A program made the position numbers and the translations under genes. From contig NZ_FMAC01000002.1 in assembly GCF_900094555.1 (NCBI RefSeq), positions 62,001-126,000 of the forward strand: 64,000 bases of DNA, read 5' to 3'. This DNA is from Martinezella hainanensis. Lineage in GTDB: Bacteria; Pseudomonadota; Alphaproteobacteria; Rhizobiales; Rhizobiaceae. The notes under the pieces are model-generated. The model had not been told where the DNA came from, did not search any database, and saw nothing but the letters and a program-made list of their open reading frames with translations. Positions 1-9,070 of the stretch are shown piece by piece (position 1 is the first letter of the stretch; each line of letters starts with the position of its first letter).

Positions 1-26
1 TCGGCTATGAAGACGAGGGCGATTGA
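1..26 (+). CDS. 3' end of an upstream gene, probably ligase-associated DNA exonuclease (partial)
   Basis: Only the last seven codons (GYEDEGD) and a TGA stop at 24-26 are visible. The stop overlaps the ATG of the DNA ligase by one base (TGATG), so the two genes are probably translationally coupled. In many alphaproteobacteria this ligase family follows a metallo-beta-lactamase-fold exonuclease and sits near a large helicase. The identity of this fragment is inferred from that context alone. Confidence 0.45.
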
Positions 27-1663
27 TGAAAGCCTTTGCCGACCTTCTCGACCGCCTGGTGCTGACGCCGAGCCGCAACGGCAAGCTGAAGCTGCTGACC
101 GATTATTTCCGCGATACGCCCGATCCCGACCGCGGCTATGGCCTGGCCGCCATCGCCGCCACGCTTGAAGTGCGCAACGTCAAGCCCGCCATGCTGCGCG
201 AACTTGTTCTCGAGCGTATGGACGAGGTGCTGTTCCGCTATTCCTATGATTATGTCGGCGATCTCGCCGAAACGATCTCGCTGGTCTGGGACAAGGAGAG
301 CGACATCGAACGTCCCGCCGGGGAGCAGCCGAAGCTTGGCGAAGTCGTTCGCAGCATGAATGCACTCGGGCGGACCGAGGTGCGCAGTTTCGTTCGAGAC
401 CTCTTGGACCGGCTGGATACATCAGGCCGTTTCGCCTTCCTGAAGCTTGCGACCGGCGCGATGCGCATCGGCGTCTCGGCGCGGCTTGCCAAGCAGGCGC
501 TGGCGGAGCTGAGCGGCAAGGACGTGACTGAAATCGAAACGCTGTGGCATGGCCTGCAGCCACCCTATGAAAGCCTGTTCCGCTGGCTGGAGGGCAAGGG
601 CGAACGGCCGATATTGGCGACGCCGGCGATCTTCCATTCCGTCATGCTCGCAAATCCCGTCGAGCCGGGCGATCTCGATGGGCTCGATCCCAGTGATTTC
701 GCGGCCGAATGGAAATGGGACGGCATTCGCGTGCAGCTCTCGCGTTCGGGCTCGACGAGCAAGCTCTATTCGCGTTCCGGCGACGATATTTCAGGCGCCT
801 TCCCCGATATCGTCGACGCGATGAGCTTCGAAGGCGTCATGGATGGCGAGCTGCTGGTTGGCGGCACCGTTCGCTCCAACAGCCCGACGCGCAGCTTTTC
901 CGATCTGCAGCAGCGCCTCAACCGCAAGACTGTCACCTCGAAGATGCTGGACGAATTCCCCGCCTTCATCCGCGCCTATGATCTTCTCTTCGATGGCGCG
1001 GAGGATGTCCGTGCCCGCGGATTCCTCGATCGGCGCGAGCGGCTGACGGAGATTGTCGAGGCAGCGCCGCACGACCGGTTCGACCTTTCGCCGCTGGTCG
1101 ACTTTTCCTCATGGGAAGAACTCGATCGGCTGCGCTCTTCGCCGCCCGATCCGGTGATCGAAGGGGTGATGATCAAGCGCCGTGATAGCGCCTATCTTGC
1201 CGGCCGCGCCAAGGGTCCATGGTTCAAGTGGAAGCGCGATCCTTACAATGTCGATGCGGTGCTGATGTATGCACAGCGCGGCCACGGCAAGCGATCCAGC
1301 TACTATTCCGATTTCACCTTCGGCGTCTGGGCGATGACCCCAGAGGGCGAACAGCTCGTGCCCGTCGGCAAGGCCTATTTCGGCTTCACCGATGCAGAGT
1401 TGGAAGTGCTCGACAAGTTCGTGCGTAACAATACGGTCGATCGCTTCGGCCCCGTGCGGGCCGTGCGCGCCGATCGCGATTTCGGTTTCGTGCTCGAGGT
1501 GGCCTTCGAGGGTATCAACCGCTCCACCCGTCATAAGTCGGGTGTTGCCATGCGTTTCCCGCGCATCGCCCGGCTGCGGCCGGACAAGCCGCCTTACGAA
1601 GCCGACAGGCTGGAAACTTTGATCGCGATGATTGACGCCAAGGCTCCTGTTGTCGATGAATAG
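26..1663 (+). CDS. ATP-dependent DNA ligase (bacterial 'cisplatin damage response' type)
   Basis: The 545-residue protein should seal nicks in DNA with ATP, forming an AMP-lysine intermediate, in an accessory repair pathway beside the NAD-dependent LigA. Motif I is seen as KWDGIR with the adenylated lysine near residue 230. EGVMIKR (motif IV region) and KWKRD (motif V) follow near residues 375-400. The first ~190 residues match the all-alpha N-terminal domain of this family, and an OB-fold C-terminus follows the nucleotidyltransferase domain. The start is the ATG overlapping the previous stop; a TTG lies one codon upstream. The name 'cisplatin damage response' is a family label and not something visible here. 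The assignment as a ligase is firm. Confidence 0.93.
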   Translation: MKAFADLLDRLVLTPSRNGKLKLLTDYFRDTPDPDRGYGLAAIAATLEVRNVKPAMLRELVLERMDEVLFRYSYDYVGDLAETISLVWDKESDIERPAGEQPKLGEVVRSMNALGRTEVRSFVRDLLDRLDTSGRFAFLKLATGAMRIGVSARLAKQALAELSGKDVTEIETLWHGLQPPYESLFRWLEGKGERPILATPAIFHSVMLANPVEPGDLDGLDPSDFAAEWKWDGIRVQLSRSGSTSKLYSRSGDDISGAFPDIVDAMSFEGVMDGELLVGGTVRSNSPTRSFSDLQQRLNRKTVTSKMLDEFPAFIRAYDLLFDGAEDVRARGFLDRRERLTEIVEAAPHDRFDLSPLVDFSSWEELDRLRSSPPDPVIEGVMIKRRDSAYLAGRAKGPWFKWKRDPYNVDAVLMYAQRGHGKRSSYYSDFTFGVWAMTPEGEQLVPVGKAYFGFTDAELEVLDKFVRNNTVDRFGPVRAVRADRDFGFVLEVAFEGINRSTRHKSGVAMRFPRIARLRPDKPPYEADRLETLIAMIDAKAPVVDE

Positions 1664-1752
1664 GTGAGGGCGATTCCTCACCACAATGTGAGTTGGCCTT
1701 GCCTTTCAACCCGTGCAGATTTGAGCTGCGCCGGGATATTTCGACAGAGCAC

Positions 1753-2736
1753 ATGACCATGTCCGACGACCAAGCATTTCGTCCCAATCGCCGCAGCCTT
1801 CTAGCTGGTATCGCCTTCACGCTTTTTGCCCCCAACATCGTCAGAGCTGCCGACGACAGTACGACCGGAACCAAGCCTGCCGATAACAAGGCCGCCGCCC
1901 GGAATGAGGAGAAGGCCGAAGACGCGCCACCGCAGCTCGCTGGCGACTATGCCAAGGAGCGCCATCTTTTTCGCACCGATCTCCTGAGCAAGGGGCCGGC
2001 TCCCGATATCTATGAACCTCTGGTGACGCCGTCGACGGCAGAGCGGCTGTTCTATCGCAGCGGCGTTGGCGAAGAGCTGGAGCTTGTTGCGTGGGTTTCC
2101 CGCTATACTCGCTCCGACAAGCCGAAGCCGGCGGTGCTGTTCCTGCATGGCGGCAACGCCATCGGCCAGGGACATTGGCAGCTGATGAAGCCCTATGTCG
2201 AGGCCGGTTATGTCGTCATGATTCCCTCGATGCGCGGGGAAAATGGCCAGAAGGGCAATTTCTCGGGCTTTTATGATGAAGTTGCCGATGTGCTGGCCGC
2301 ATCCAACCGGCTGCGGCATCTGCCGGGTGTCGATCCGCACCGCATGTTCCTGGCCGGACACAGCATCGGCGGCACGCTTGCGATGCTGGCTGCCATGTCG
2401 ACCCGGCGCTTCCGGGCGGTTGCGCCGATATCAGGCAATCCGGACGCCTATGCCTTCTTCGGCCGCTATCCGCAGGATATCCGCTTCAACACCAGGAACC
2501 CGCGCGAATACCAGATGCGGTCGCCGCTCTGCTATGCGCACAGCTTCAAAAGCCCGGTCAAGCTGTTCCACGGCACCGAGGAAGCGCATTTCGACTCCCG
2601 GCTGGCCCTGCTCACAAAGCGGGCGACGGCCGCAGGCGTGAAGATGGAAATGGCGACTGTAACGGGCAGCCATAATTCGGCGCTGCCGGGCGAGATCGCG
2701 CAGAGCATCGAATTCTTCAGGAGCGTTGCTGTCTAG
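1753..2736 (+). CDS. Tat-exported alpha/beta hydrolase (dienelactone hydrolase / S9-like)
   Basis: A 327-residue serine hydrolase whose substrate cannot be told from sequence. The N-terminus carries a twin-arginine signal (NRRSLLAG, then a hydrophobic stretch ending near NIVRA), so it is probably folded in the cytoplasm and moved to the periplasm. A charged linker of about 40 residues follows. The nucleophile elbow is GHSIGG with Ser near residue 204, and a late GSHN motif could supply the catalytic histidine. ATG 1753 was chosen because it just precedes the Tat signal; ATG 1759 is equally possible, and no strong ribosome binding site is seen. It converges on scpA across a 44-base gap with a hairpin. 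Confidence 0.75.
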   Translation: MTMSDDQAFRPNRRSLLAGIAFTLFAPNIVRAADDSTTGTKPADNKAAARNEEKAEDAPPQLAGDYAKERHLFRTDLLSKGPAPDIYEPLVTPSTAERLFYRSGVGEELELVAWVSRYTRSDKPKPAVLFLHGGNAIGQGHWQLMKPYVEAGYVVMIPSMRGENGQKGNFSGFYDEVADVLAASNRLRHLPGVDPHRMFLAGHSIGGTLAMLAAMSTRRFRAVAPISGNPDAYAFFGRYPQDIRFNTRNPREYQMRSPLCYAHSFKSPVKLFHGTEEAHFDSRLALLTKRATAAGVKMEMATVTGSHNSALPGEIAQSIEFFRSVAV

Positions 2737-2744
2737 ACCGTCCG

Positions 2745-2771
2745 GGTAAGCGCGGTTCGGACCGCCTTACC
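2745..2771. terminator. Hairpin between convergent genes
   Basis: GGTAAG...GCGGT pairs with ACCGC...CTTACC around a TCGG loop, with one bulge. It fills the gap between the convergent hydrolase and mutase genes. There is no T-run, so it may be a weak or factor-assisted terminator. Confidence 0.45.
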
Positions 2772-2780
2772 TGCCGATGC

Positions 2781-4913
2781 TTACGCCATCAGCTTCTCTA
2801 TCAACGCCGTCGCCGCTTCGGCGATCACGGTTCCAGGCGGGAAGATCGCATCGGCGCCAGCTGCCTCGAGCGCTGCGAAATCCTGCGGTGGGATGACGCC
2901 GCCGACCGCGATCAGAATATTACGGGCATGGCGGCGGGTGAGCGCCGCCTTCAATTCCGGCACGAGCGTCAGATGGCCCGCAGCAAGAGACGAGGCGCCG
3001 AGGATATCGACGCCTTCGCGAACGGCGACATCGGCCACTTCCTCTGGTGTCTGAAACATGGCGCCGACGACGACATCGAAACCGAGATCGGCGAAAGCCG
3101 TTGCGATGACCTTCTGGCCGCGGTCGTGACCATCCTGACCCATCTTGGCAACGAGGATGCGGGGTTTTTCGCCGCGTGCATTGCGGAAAGCTTCGACCTT
3201 GGCGACCGCCCTGTTGAAGATGGGATCGGCGTCGCCCACTTCCCGACGATAGACGCCGGAGATGGTGCGGATCTCGGCGACATGCCGGCCATAGGCTTTT
3301 TCCAGAGCTAACGAAATTTCACCGACCGTGGCTCTTGCTCTCGCTGCCTTCACGGCAAAATCGAGCAGATTGCCGGTGCCGTTGCGTGCAGCATCCGTCA
3401 GCGCATCCAGCGCGCTTTCCACTGCTGTGGTTTCGCGCGTGCCCTTCAACTGCTGCAGCTTGGAAAGCTGGCGTGCCCGCACTTCTGAATTGTCGACCTT
3501 CAAGACGTCGACTTCGATGTCTTTTTCGGGCTTGGAGAAATTGATGCCGACGAGGGTCTGATGGCCGCTGTCGATACGCGCTTGCGTGCGGGCGGCTGCT
3601 TCCTCGATGCGAAGCTTGGGGATACCCTTCTCGATCGCCTTCGCCATGCCGCCGAGCGCCTCGACCTCCTCGATATGGGCCATCGCGCGCGCGGCAAGAT
3701 CATGGGTTAGCCGCTCGACATAGGCCGAGCCGCCCCACGGATCGATGATATCAGTCGTGCCGGATTCCTTCTGCAGCAGGATCTGCGTGTTGCGGGCAAT
3801 ACGGGCCGAATGGTCAGTCGGCAGCGCCAGCGCCTCGTCGAAAGAATTGGTGTGGAGTGACTGCGTATGCCCCTGCGTCGCCGCCATCGCCTCGACCATG
3901 GTGCGGATGATGTTGTTCATCGGGTCTTGCGCCGTCAGCGACCAGCCGGAGGTCTGGCTGTGGGTCCTGAGTGCCAGGGATTTCTGATCCTTCGGCGCGA
4001 AATTCTTCTGCATCAGCGCCGCCCAGATCAGCCGTCCCGCGCGCATCTTGGCGACTTCCATGAAGAAGTTCATGCCGACGGCCCAGAAGAAGGAAAGGCG
4101 AGGCGCGAAGCTGTCGATATCGAGCCCTGCGGCGACGCCCGCCCGCGCATATTCGATGCCGTCGGCGATCGTGTAGGCGAGCTCCAGATCCGCCGTGGCG
4201 CCGGCTTCCTGCATGTGGTAGCCGGAGATCGAGATGGAGTTGAATTTCGGCATCCTCTGGCTGGTATAGCTGAAAATGTCCGAAACGATCCGCATCGACG
4301 GTTGCGGCGGATAGATATAGGTGTTGCGAACCATGAACTCCTTGAGGATGTCGTTCTGGATCGTGCCCGACAGCTTGTCCTCGGAGACGCCCTGTTCCTC
4401 CGCTGCGACGATATAGAGCGCCATGACCGGCAGCACCGCGCCGTTCATGGTCATCGACACGCTCATCTCATCAAGCGGGATGCCATCGAAGAGCTGGCGC
4501 ATGTCGAGAATGGAATCGATCGCAACACCTGCCATGCCGACATCGCCCGCAACGCGCGGATGATCGCTGTCGTAGCCGCGGTGGGTGGCAAGATCGAAGG
4601 CGACGGAAAGACCCTTCTGCCCGGCCGCAAGGTTGCGTCGATAGAAGGCATTGGATTCTTCGGCTGTCGAGAAGCCGGCATATTGGCGGATCGTCCACGG
4701 CTGCTGGACATACATTGTCGGGTAGGGGCCGCGCACGAACGGCGCTGCGCCGGGATAGGTGTCCAAAAAGTTCAGGCCGGCGAGATCGCTTTCGCTGTAG
4801 GCACGCTTGACCGCAATGCCTTCGGGGGTTTCCCAGGCAGCGGCATTGGCTGTCTCTGATTTGACTTGTGGTCTTGTCCAGGAAGTATTGCTGAAGTTCG
4901 GGATGCGGGTCAT
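2781..4913 (-). CDS. scpA: Methylmalonyl-CoA mutase, large (catalytic, B12-binding) subunit
   Basis: This 710-residue enzyme interconverts (R)-methylmalonyl-CoA and succinyl-CoA using adenosylcobalamin, linking propionyl-CoA, odd-chain fatty acid and branched amino acid breakdown to the TCA cycle. Residues ~40-560 form the TIM-barrel substrate domain. The C-terminal cobalamin domain has the GQDGHDRG motif, with the cobalt-ligating histidine near residue 596. The start at 4913 (MTRIPNF) is chosen over an in-frame ATG 23 codons upstream because that extension runs into an intergenic repeat. It lies downstream of the small-subunit gene, 253 bases away, with an inverted repeat pair in the gap. 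In Sinorhizobium the equivalent gene has been called bhbA. Confidence 0.95.
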   Translation of the reverse strand: MTRIPNFSNTSWTRPQVKSETANAAAWETPEGIAVKRAYSESDLAGLNFLDTYPGAAPFVRGPYPTMYVQQPWTIRQYAGFSTAEESNAFYRRNLAAGQKGLSVAFDLATHRGYDSDHPRVAGDVGMAGVAIDSILDMRQLFDGIPLDEMSVSMTMNGAVLPVMALYIVAAEEQGVSEDKLSGTIQNDILKEFMVRNTYIYPPQPSMRIVSDIFSYTSQRMPKFNSISISGYHMQEAGATADLELAYTIADGIEYARAGVAAGLDIDSFAPRLSFFWAVGMNFFMEVAKMRAGRLIWAALMQKNFAPKDQKSLALRTHSQTSGWSLTAQDPMNNIIRTMVEAMAATQGHTQSLHTNSFDEALALPTDHSARIARNTQILLQKESGTTDIIDPWGGSAYVERLTHDLAARAMAHIEEVEALGGMAKAIEKGIPKLRIEEAAARTQARIDSGHQTLVGINFSKPEKDIEVDVLKVDNSEVRARQLSKLQQLKGTRETTAVESALDALTDAARNGTGNLLDFAVKAARARATVGEISLALEKAYGRHVAEIRTISGVYRREVGDADPIFNRAVAKVEAFRNARGEKPRILVAKMGQDGHDRGQKVIATAFADLGFDVVVGAMFQTPEEVADVAVREGVDILGASSLAAGHLTLVPELKAALTRRHARNILIAVGGVIPPQDFAALEAAGADAIFPPGTVIAEAATALIEKLMA

Positions 4914-4948
4914 CGAGCCGATACCTCCGTGGATACGGGGCGTGCGAT

Positions 4949-4994
4949 ACCCCCCTCTGTCACTTCGTGACATCTCCCCCACAGGGGGGGAGAT
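4949..4994 (+). repeat. C/G-tract double-hairpin repeat, copy 1 (RIME-like)
   Basis: A 46-base unit made of a TGTC...GACA hairpin followed by a CTCCCCC...GGGGGAG hairpin. It is nearly identical to the reverse complement of the unit at 5090-5136. The two form an inverted pair inside the mutase operon. It resembles rhizobial intergenic mosaic elements; that family name is from memory and was not checked. Confidence 0.8.
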
Positions 4995-5089
4995 CGTTTT
5001 GAGCCCGCTGCGTCATGCAACGGAAGTGAAACGCGAGGCCGGTGCGAGTTTGATATCCATTCGAGGGTGAAAGGTGCCACGGAGCTCCA

Positions 5090-5136
5090 ATCTCCCCCCT
5101 TGTGGGGGACATGTCGCGAAAGCGACAGAGGGGGGT
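5090..5136 (-). repeat. C/G-tract double-hairpin repeat, copy 2 (inverted)
   Basis: On the minus strand this reads almost base for base like the unit at 4949-4994, with a TGTCGC...GCGACA hairpin then a CCCCCACAAGGGGGG hairpin. About 95 unique bases separate the two copies, so a long-range stem between them is also possible in the mutase transcript. Confidence 0.8.
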
Positions 5137-5166
5137 GCGCACTGTCCGCGAATTCAGCAATCACGA

Positions 5167-6513
5167 TCATGACGCCACCTCATCCAACCGCACCGGCATC
5201 AGTCCCATCCCGCCAGCAAGCGAGCCCAAAGGTCCCAAGACAGCCACCGGCCGCTCCGCTTTCATCGCAAACAGGGTCGTTCCGACGATCGGTTTTGCGA
5301 CACGCTTTGCGCGCGCCTCCGCGATCATCATAGCCAGCTCACCGCTTCCGATCACCTTTGCCAGTCCGCCCTTGTCTTCGATCTCGACAAAGATATCCCA
5401 GGCCCGCCCGGCCAGCGCGTCGGTCAGCGCCTCGATGCCGCCGGAGCCGGCGGCGGGATCGGTGACGTGATCGAGGTGGCTTTCGGCGATCAGGACCGTC
5501 TGCGTGTTGCGCGCCAGCCGCCGCGCCAGCGGATCGGGAATGCCATGCGTCAGGCTGTGCGGCAGAACGCAGATCTCGTCGGCGCCGCCGACGCCGGCTG
5601 AAAAGACCGCAATGGTGTTGCGGAGAACATTCGTCTCGGGATCGAGGCGGGTCAGCATGCGATAGCTCGTCTCGACAAAAAGATGCGCCGGCTGCGGATC
5701 GGCGACGCCGCAAGCTTCGGCGATCCGGGTAAAGATCAGCCGTGCCGCGCGCATCTTAGCGATCGTCGTGAACTGGTTCTGATCGGCTGAAAGGCAGAGG
5801 CTGGTTGCCGCAAGCGCTGCTTCCGGCGAAAGGCCGGCCCCTTCAAGCAATCGCAAATGGCCGACGAGACTTACCGCCATCACTGCAAGTTCCTGGGCTT
5901 CGGTTCCGCCGGCGTTATGCACCACACGACCGTCTGCATTGACGATCGTGCCAACCGGTTTCAATTCTTTGAAGTATTTGATATCGATAGAAAAATTGGA
6001 AAAATGTGCGGCTGACAAGAAAGCGTCGAGGCCAAGGTGTAATCTTCGGGCACCGTCATCCGCGATTAAGGCTGCTACCGTTTTAGCAACACCGGGTGAA
6101 AAGCCGTCCAGGCGCAATGTCGCAGTCTTGCTCGCTGTGGCTGCCAGCGCTTCGAAAAGTGGCGGGTGCGGCGCATCCATGCCGATGCCAAAAGCCGAAC
6201 CGGAATCGATGGAGACGAGCGAGATGCCGCTTGCCCCATTGGCAAGATCGTCGCCGAGCTGCGCCATTGCCCGCTCAAGGTCCGGATCGTCCATGCGCTG
6301 GGTTAAGGTCCAGGGAAGGTCGGCCCGCTGGCGGGAAAGCGGTGCACAATCGTGGCGCCGTTCGTAAAGCGGCTCTATCGCAATGCCATCATCGGTTCGC
6401 GACACCAGCGTTTCCTGGAAATCCTTGCCTTTCAACGCCCGCTCGACAAGCTTCAGCCAAGTCTTGTGGTCGCTCTGGCCGAAGATGCCCGGGTCGAGAC
6501 TGTCGATATTCAT
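5167..6513 (-). CDS. Methylmalonyl-CoA mutase, small subunit
   Basis: A 448-residue homologue of the mutase substrate domain that pairs with the catalytic subunit encoded downstream. It has the family's LERALKGKDF-like N-terminus and barrel segments, but no DxHxxG cobalamin motif; it ends where that domain would begin. This is expected for a non-catalytic partner, though it is shorter than the ~600-residue actinobacterial small subunits. The ATG at 6513 is fixed by a strong GGAGGAG upstream. The reading frame stays open to 7191, but that extension only runs antisense to the transpeptidase gene and is not coding. It is divergent from that gene. Confidence 0.88.
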   Translation of the reverse strand: MNIDSLDPGIFGQSDHKTWLKLVERALKGKDFQETLVSRTDDGIAIEPLYERRHDCAPLSRQRADLPWTLTQRMDDPDLERAMAQLGDDLANGASGISLVSIDSGSAFGIGMDAPHPPLFEALAATASKTATLRLDGFSPGVAKTVAALIADDGARRLHLGLDAFLSAAHFSNFSIDIKYFKELKPVGTIVNADGRVVHNAGGTEAQELAVMAVSLVGHLRLLEGAGLSPEAALAATSLCLSADQNQFTTIAKMRAARLIFTRIAEACGVADPQPAHLFVETSYRMLTRLDPETNVLRNTIAVFSAGVGGADEICVLPHSLTHGIPDPLARRLARNTQTVLIAESHLDHVTDPAAGSGGIEALTDALAGRAWDIFVEIEDKGGLAKVIGSGELAMMIAEARAKRVAKPIVGTTLFAMKAERPVAVLGPLGSLAGGMGLMPVRLDEVAS

Positions 6514-6681
6514 GCGCTCCTCCGTACCGTACTGGTCTAGCCCATGATGCGACACGGGAAAACAGGAGTTTGGCCAATCGGTGCAATATCTTCGTTGGAG
6601 CTGTCTGGCGATCGACGCCAGCCTCGCTCCAGCCGCGGTAGTCATTATGTGGCCGATCCGATCTCTTCCAACTGGTTTCCG

Positions 6682-7488
6682 ATGATGGCCGACCTGATGC
6701 CTGCTTCCCGCCACCTGCTTGCCGCTGCTGCGCTGGCGACATTGTCCGCCTGCAGCATCATTCCTGATACGGGCGCCACCGATCCGGACCGGTTCGTGCA
6801 GGAGACCACGCCGGTTTTCTATCGTCCGGAAGGTATCGAGCCGAACCGGGTAAAGCGCCTGCCGGTGCAGCCCGTGCCGCAGGCGCGCGATCTCTTCCAG
6901 ACACAATTCCATCAGACCTATGGTTTGCCGACCTTCAATCCAGTGCATCAGGCCATGTATGCGCAGCGCAGCGAAGACGATTTCACTTTGCCGGCTATTC
7001 CCTACAAGCGCATCGATCCGCGCTTCCTGCGGCAGGAGGTGGATTATCAGACCAAGGAGCGCCCCGGCACCATCGTCGTCGATACGCGCGACCACTTCCT
7101 CTATTTCATCGAGCCGGGCGGCAAGGCCATGCGCTATGGCGTCGGTCTCGGTGCGGCAGGATATGCCTGGCACGGCCGAGGCCTGATCCAATGGAAGCAG
7201 AAATGGCCGCGCTGGACGCCGCCCGCCGAAATGGTCGCGCGCGACCCGCAGATCAGGCCGCTATCGGCCGAGCGTGGCGGTATGAACCCGGGGCCGACGA
7301 ACCCGCTCGGCGCACGCGCGCTCTATATCTATCAGGGTGGCCGGGATACGCTTTACCGGGTGCACGGCACGCCGGATTGGCAGTCGATCGGCAAGGCCGC
7401 GTCTTCCGGCTGTGTACGTATGCTCAACCAGGACGTGATAGATCTTTACAACCGGGTGCCTGATAAGGCGGAAATCGTCGTTCTGTAG
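6682..7488 (+). CDS. L,D-transpeptidase (YkuD domain) lipoprotein, first of a tandem pair
   Basis: A 268-residue envelope protein expected to make or remodel 3-3 peptidoglycan cross-links or attach proteins to peptidoglycan. The start at 6682 (MMADLM) precedes a hydrophobic signal ending in a lipobox (LSAC, Cys 24), so it is probably a Sec-exported lipoprotein; ATG 6697 is an alternative. The YkuD domain spans about 125-268, with RVHGT followed by SSGCVRM (catalytic Cys ~244). The WKQKWPRWTPP block is shared with the next gene, showing recent common ancestry. Its promoter lies in the 168 bases divergent from the mutase small subunit. Substrate specificity is not predictable. Confidence 0.88.
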   Translation: MMADLMPASRHLLAAAALATLSACSIIPDTGATDPDRFVQETTPVFYRPEGIEPNRVKRLPVQPVPQARDLFQTQFHQTYGLPTFNPVHQAMYAQRSEDDFTLPAIPYKRIDPRFLRQEVDYQTKERPGTIVVDTRDHFLYFIEPGGKAMRYGVGLGAAGYAWHGRGLIQWKQKWPRWTPPAEMVARDPQIRPLSAERGGMNPGPTNPLGARALYIYQGGRDTLYRVHGTPDWQSIGKAASSGCVRMLNQDVIDLYNRVPDKAEIVVL

Positions 7489-7649
7489 CAGTATTTTACC
7501 ACAAATTTTCGTGATGTTGCATAAGTGCGATAGTCGGGGTGGTTTGCGCTCTTTAGTTTTGCGTCTGTCTCTGCGAACCTCTCGGGGAGCCGAATCAGCC
7601 TGTTGCTGCGGGTTTTCGCTTCCTCCACAAAAGGAACTATGCTGTCGAC

Positions 7650-8381
7650 ATGAGCCTTCCTTCATCCCTATCCCGACGTAATTTCCTCGCTCTAGCTGGT
7701 CTCGGTGCTGTTTCGACCCTTGCCAGCTGCGCCTCCACCATCGACAACGGCCCCGTTGTCAGCCCGGTTCAATATACCGGTTCGCCGCGGCCGTTCCGTA
7801 CCTGGTTCTCCAGCTATGATGGCGAGCAACCCGACCCGGCCGAAATCTATGCTTCTGTCGAAGACGGCGGTTTCGTCATTCCGGCGGTTCCCTATAAGCA
7901 GATCGACCCGCGCTTCTATCGTCAGCGGGTGGTCGACCCGACGGGCGAGGCACCCGGCAGCGTAATCGTCAACACCACCCAGCGCATGCTCTATGTGACC
8001 GAGCAGGGCGGCACGGCGATGCGCTATGGCATCGGTGTCGGCCGCGAAGGATTTGCCTGGCAGGGCCGCGGCGTCATCCAGTGGCGCAAGAAATGGCCAC
8101 GCTGGAACCCGCCGGATGAAATGGTCGCCCGCCAGCCGGAGCTCGTCAAATTTTCCATCGCCAACGGCGGTATGGATCCGGGTCTGAAGAATCCGCTCGG
8201 TGCGCGCGCGCTTTACATTTTCGAGGACAAGCAGGACTCGCTCTATCGCCTGCACGGCAATCCCGACTGGCGCTCCATCGGCAAGGCCGTATCCTCCGGC
8301 TGCGTCCGCCTGCTGAACCAGGACGTCATCGACCTCTACGATCGCGTGCCGGAGCGTGCGCCTATCCTGGTTACGGCCTGA
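7650..8381 (+). CDS. L,D-transpeptidase (YkuD domain), Tat-type lipoprotein, second of a tandem pair
   Basis: A 243-residue paralogue of the preceding gene. Unlike it, this one starts with a twin-arginine signal (SRRNFLALAG) joined to a lipobox (LASC), so it is probably exported folded and then lipidated. The catalytic domain has RLHGN and SSGCVRL with Cys near residue 218, and the same WRKKWPRWNPP surface block. An AAGGAA lies about 13 bases before the ATG. It is followed immediately by a strong terminator. The 161-base gap to the first copy has no clear promoter or terminator, so co-transcription is possible. Confidence 0.88.
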   Translation: MSLPSSLSRRNFLALAGLGAVSTLASCASTIDNGPVVSPVQYTGSPRPFRTWFSSYDGEQPDPAEIYASVEDGGFVIPAVPYKQIDPRFYRQRVVDPTGEAPGSVIVNTTQRMLYVTEQGGTAMRYGIGVGREGFAWQGRGVIQWRKKWPRWNPPDEMVARQPELVKFSIANGGMDPGLKNPLGARALYIFEDKQDSLYRLHGNPDWRSIGKAVSSGCVRLLNQDVIDLYDRVPERAPILVTA

Positions 8382-8395
8382 TATCGCACCATCGC

Positions 8396-8425
8396 AAAAA
8401 GAGGGCGCCGACGGCGCCCTTTTTG
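8396..8425. terminator. Rho-independent terminator, bidirectional form
   Basis: AAAAA, then GGGCGCCG/CGGCGCCC perfect 8-bp arms around a single A, then TTTTTG. The A-run and T-run on either side let it serve both the transpeptidase gene (+) and ohrR (-). Confidence 0.88.
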
Positions 8426-8468
8426 TTTGTAGTTCTGGCCGGGAGTGTCCGGTGTCCTGAAGCCGGTT

Positions 8469-8933
8469 TCAAGCCGTTGTCAAATTAACCTTCAGCTGCT
8501 GCAACCGGTCGCGCAGATTGGCTATTTCCGTCATGTCGCAGCCCGTCGCCTGACCAATGGCATCCATGATCGTGCCGAGCTGACATTTCATGCCGGTGCC
8601 CTTCTCCGTCAGCGAAATGATGACCTGGCGCTCGTCTTTCGGATCGCGGGCGCGGCTGATCAGGCCGGTCTGTTCGAGCCGCTTCAGAAGAGGCGAGAGC
8701 ATGCCGGAATCCAGATCGAGCTTCTCGCCGATGGTCTTGACCGGCAGGTCGCCCTTTTCCCACAGCACGAGCATGACGAGATATTGCGGGTAAGTGAGGC
8801 CGACACGATCAAGGATCGGCTTATAGGCGCGGTTGAAGGCATGTGCAGCGCTGTAGACGGCAAAGCAAAGCTGTCTTTCCAGCCGCTTTTCCTCATCGGG
8901 GATCGTGGAGTTTCCAGTCGCGTTGTCCGTCAT
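8469..8933 (-). CDS. ohrR: Organic hydroperoxide-sensing MarR-family repressor OhrR
   Basis: A 154-residue winged-helix repressor that releases DNA when its reactive cysteine is oxidised by organic hydroperoxides. The sensing Cys is seen at about residue 23 (RQLCFAVYSA), the hallmark of OhrR within MarR proteins. The DNA-binding wing is around LDLDSGMLSPLLKRLE and RDPKDERQV. ATG 8933 was chosen over a TTG two codons upstream. It is divergent from ohr and shares a 137-base regulatory gap with a perfect palindrome, fitting repression of both genes. Confidence 0.92.
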   Translation of the reverse strand: MTDNATGNSTIPDEEKRLERQLCFAVYSAAHAFNRAYKPILDRVGLTYPQYLVMLVLWEKGDLPVKTIGEKLDLDSGMLSPLLKRLEQTGLISRARDPKDERQVIISLTEKGTGMKCQLGTIMDAIGQATGCDMTEIANLRDRLQQLKVNLTTA

Positions 8934-9017
8934 TGCCAATTCGCATCCGCCAACTTCTTGTTGGCAGCATTGTCACAAATTCACTTTCCGAAATCAAATT
9001 GCGAAATATCTATTGCG

Positions 9018-9032
9018 CACGATTAAATCGTG
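9018..9032. promoter_or_regulatory. Palindrome in the ohrR-ohr gap, probable OhrR operator
   Basis: CACGATTAAATCGTG is a perfect 7-1-7 inverted repeat placed 38 bases before the ohr start and directly upstream of an AT-rich TTATATATAA stretch that could be the -10 region. OhrR operators in related bacteria are similar AT-centred palindromes. Direct regulation is inferred. Confidence 0.7.
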
Positions 9033-9070
9033 TTATATATAAAACTCATCCAACCGAAGGGAGACATGAC

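Noticed and set aside
3867-4859. 330-codon plus-strand open frame opposite scpA
   Set aside because: It mirrors the codon structure of the firmly identified mutase gene on the other strand and has no recognisable domain.
6514-7191. Extension of the mutase small subunit frame upstream
   Set aside because: It runs antisense to the first transpeptidase gene, and a strong GGAGGAG fixes the start at 6513.
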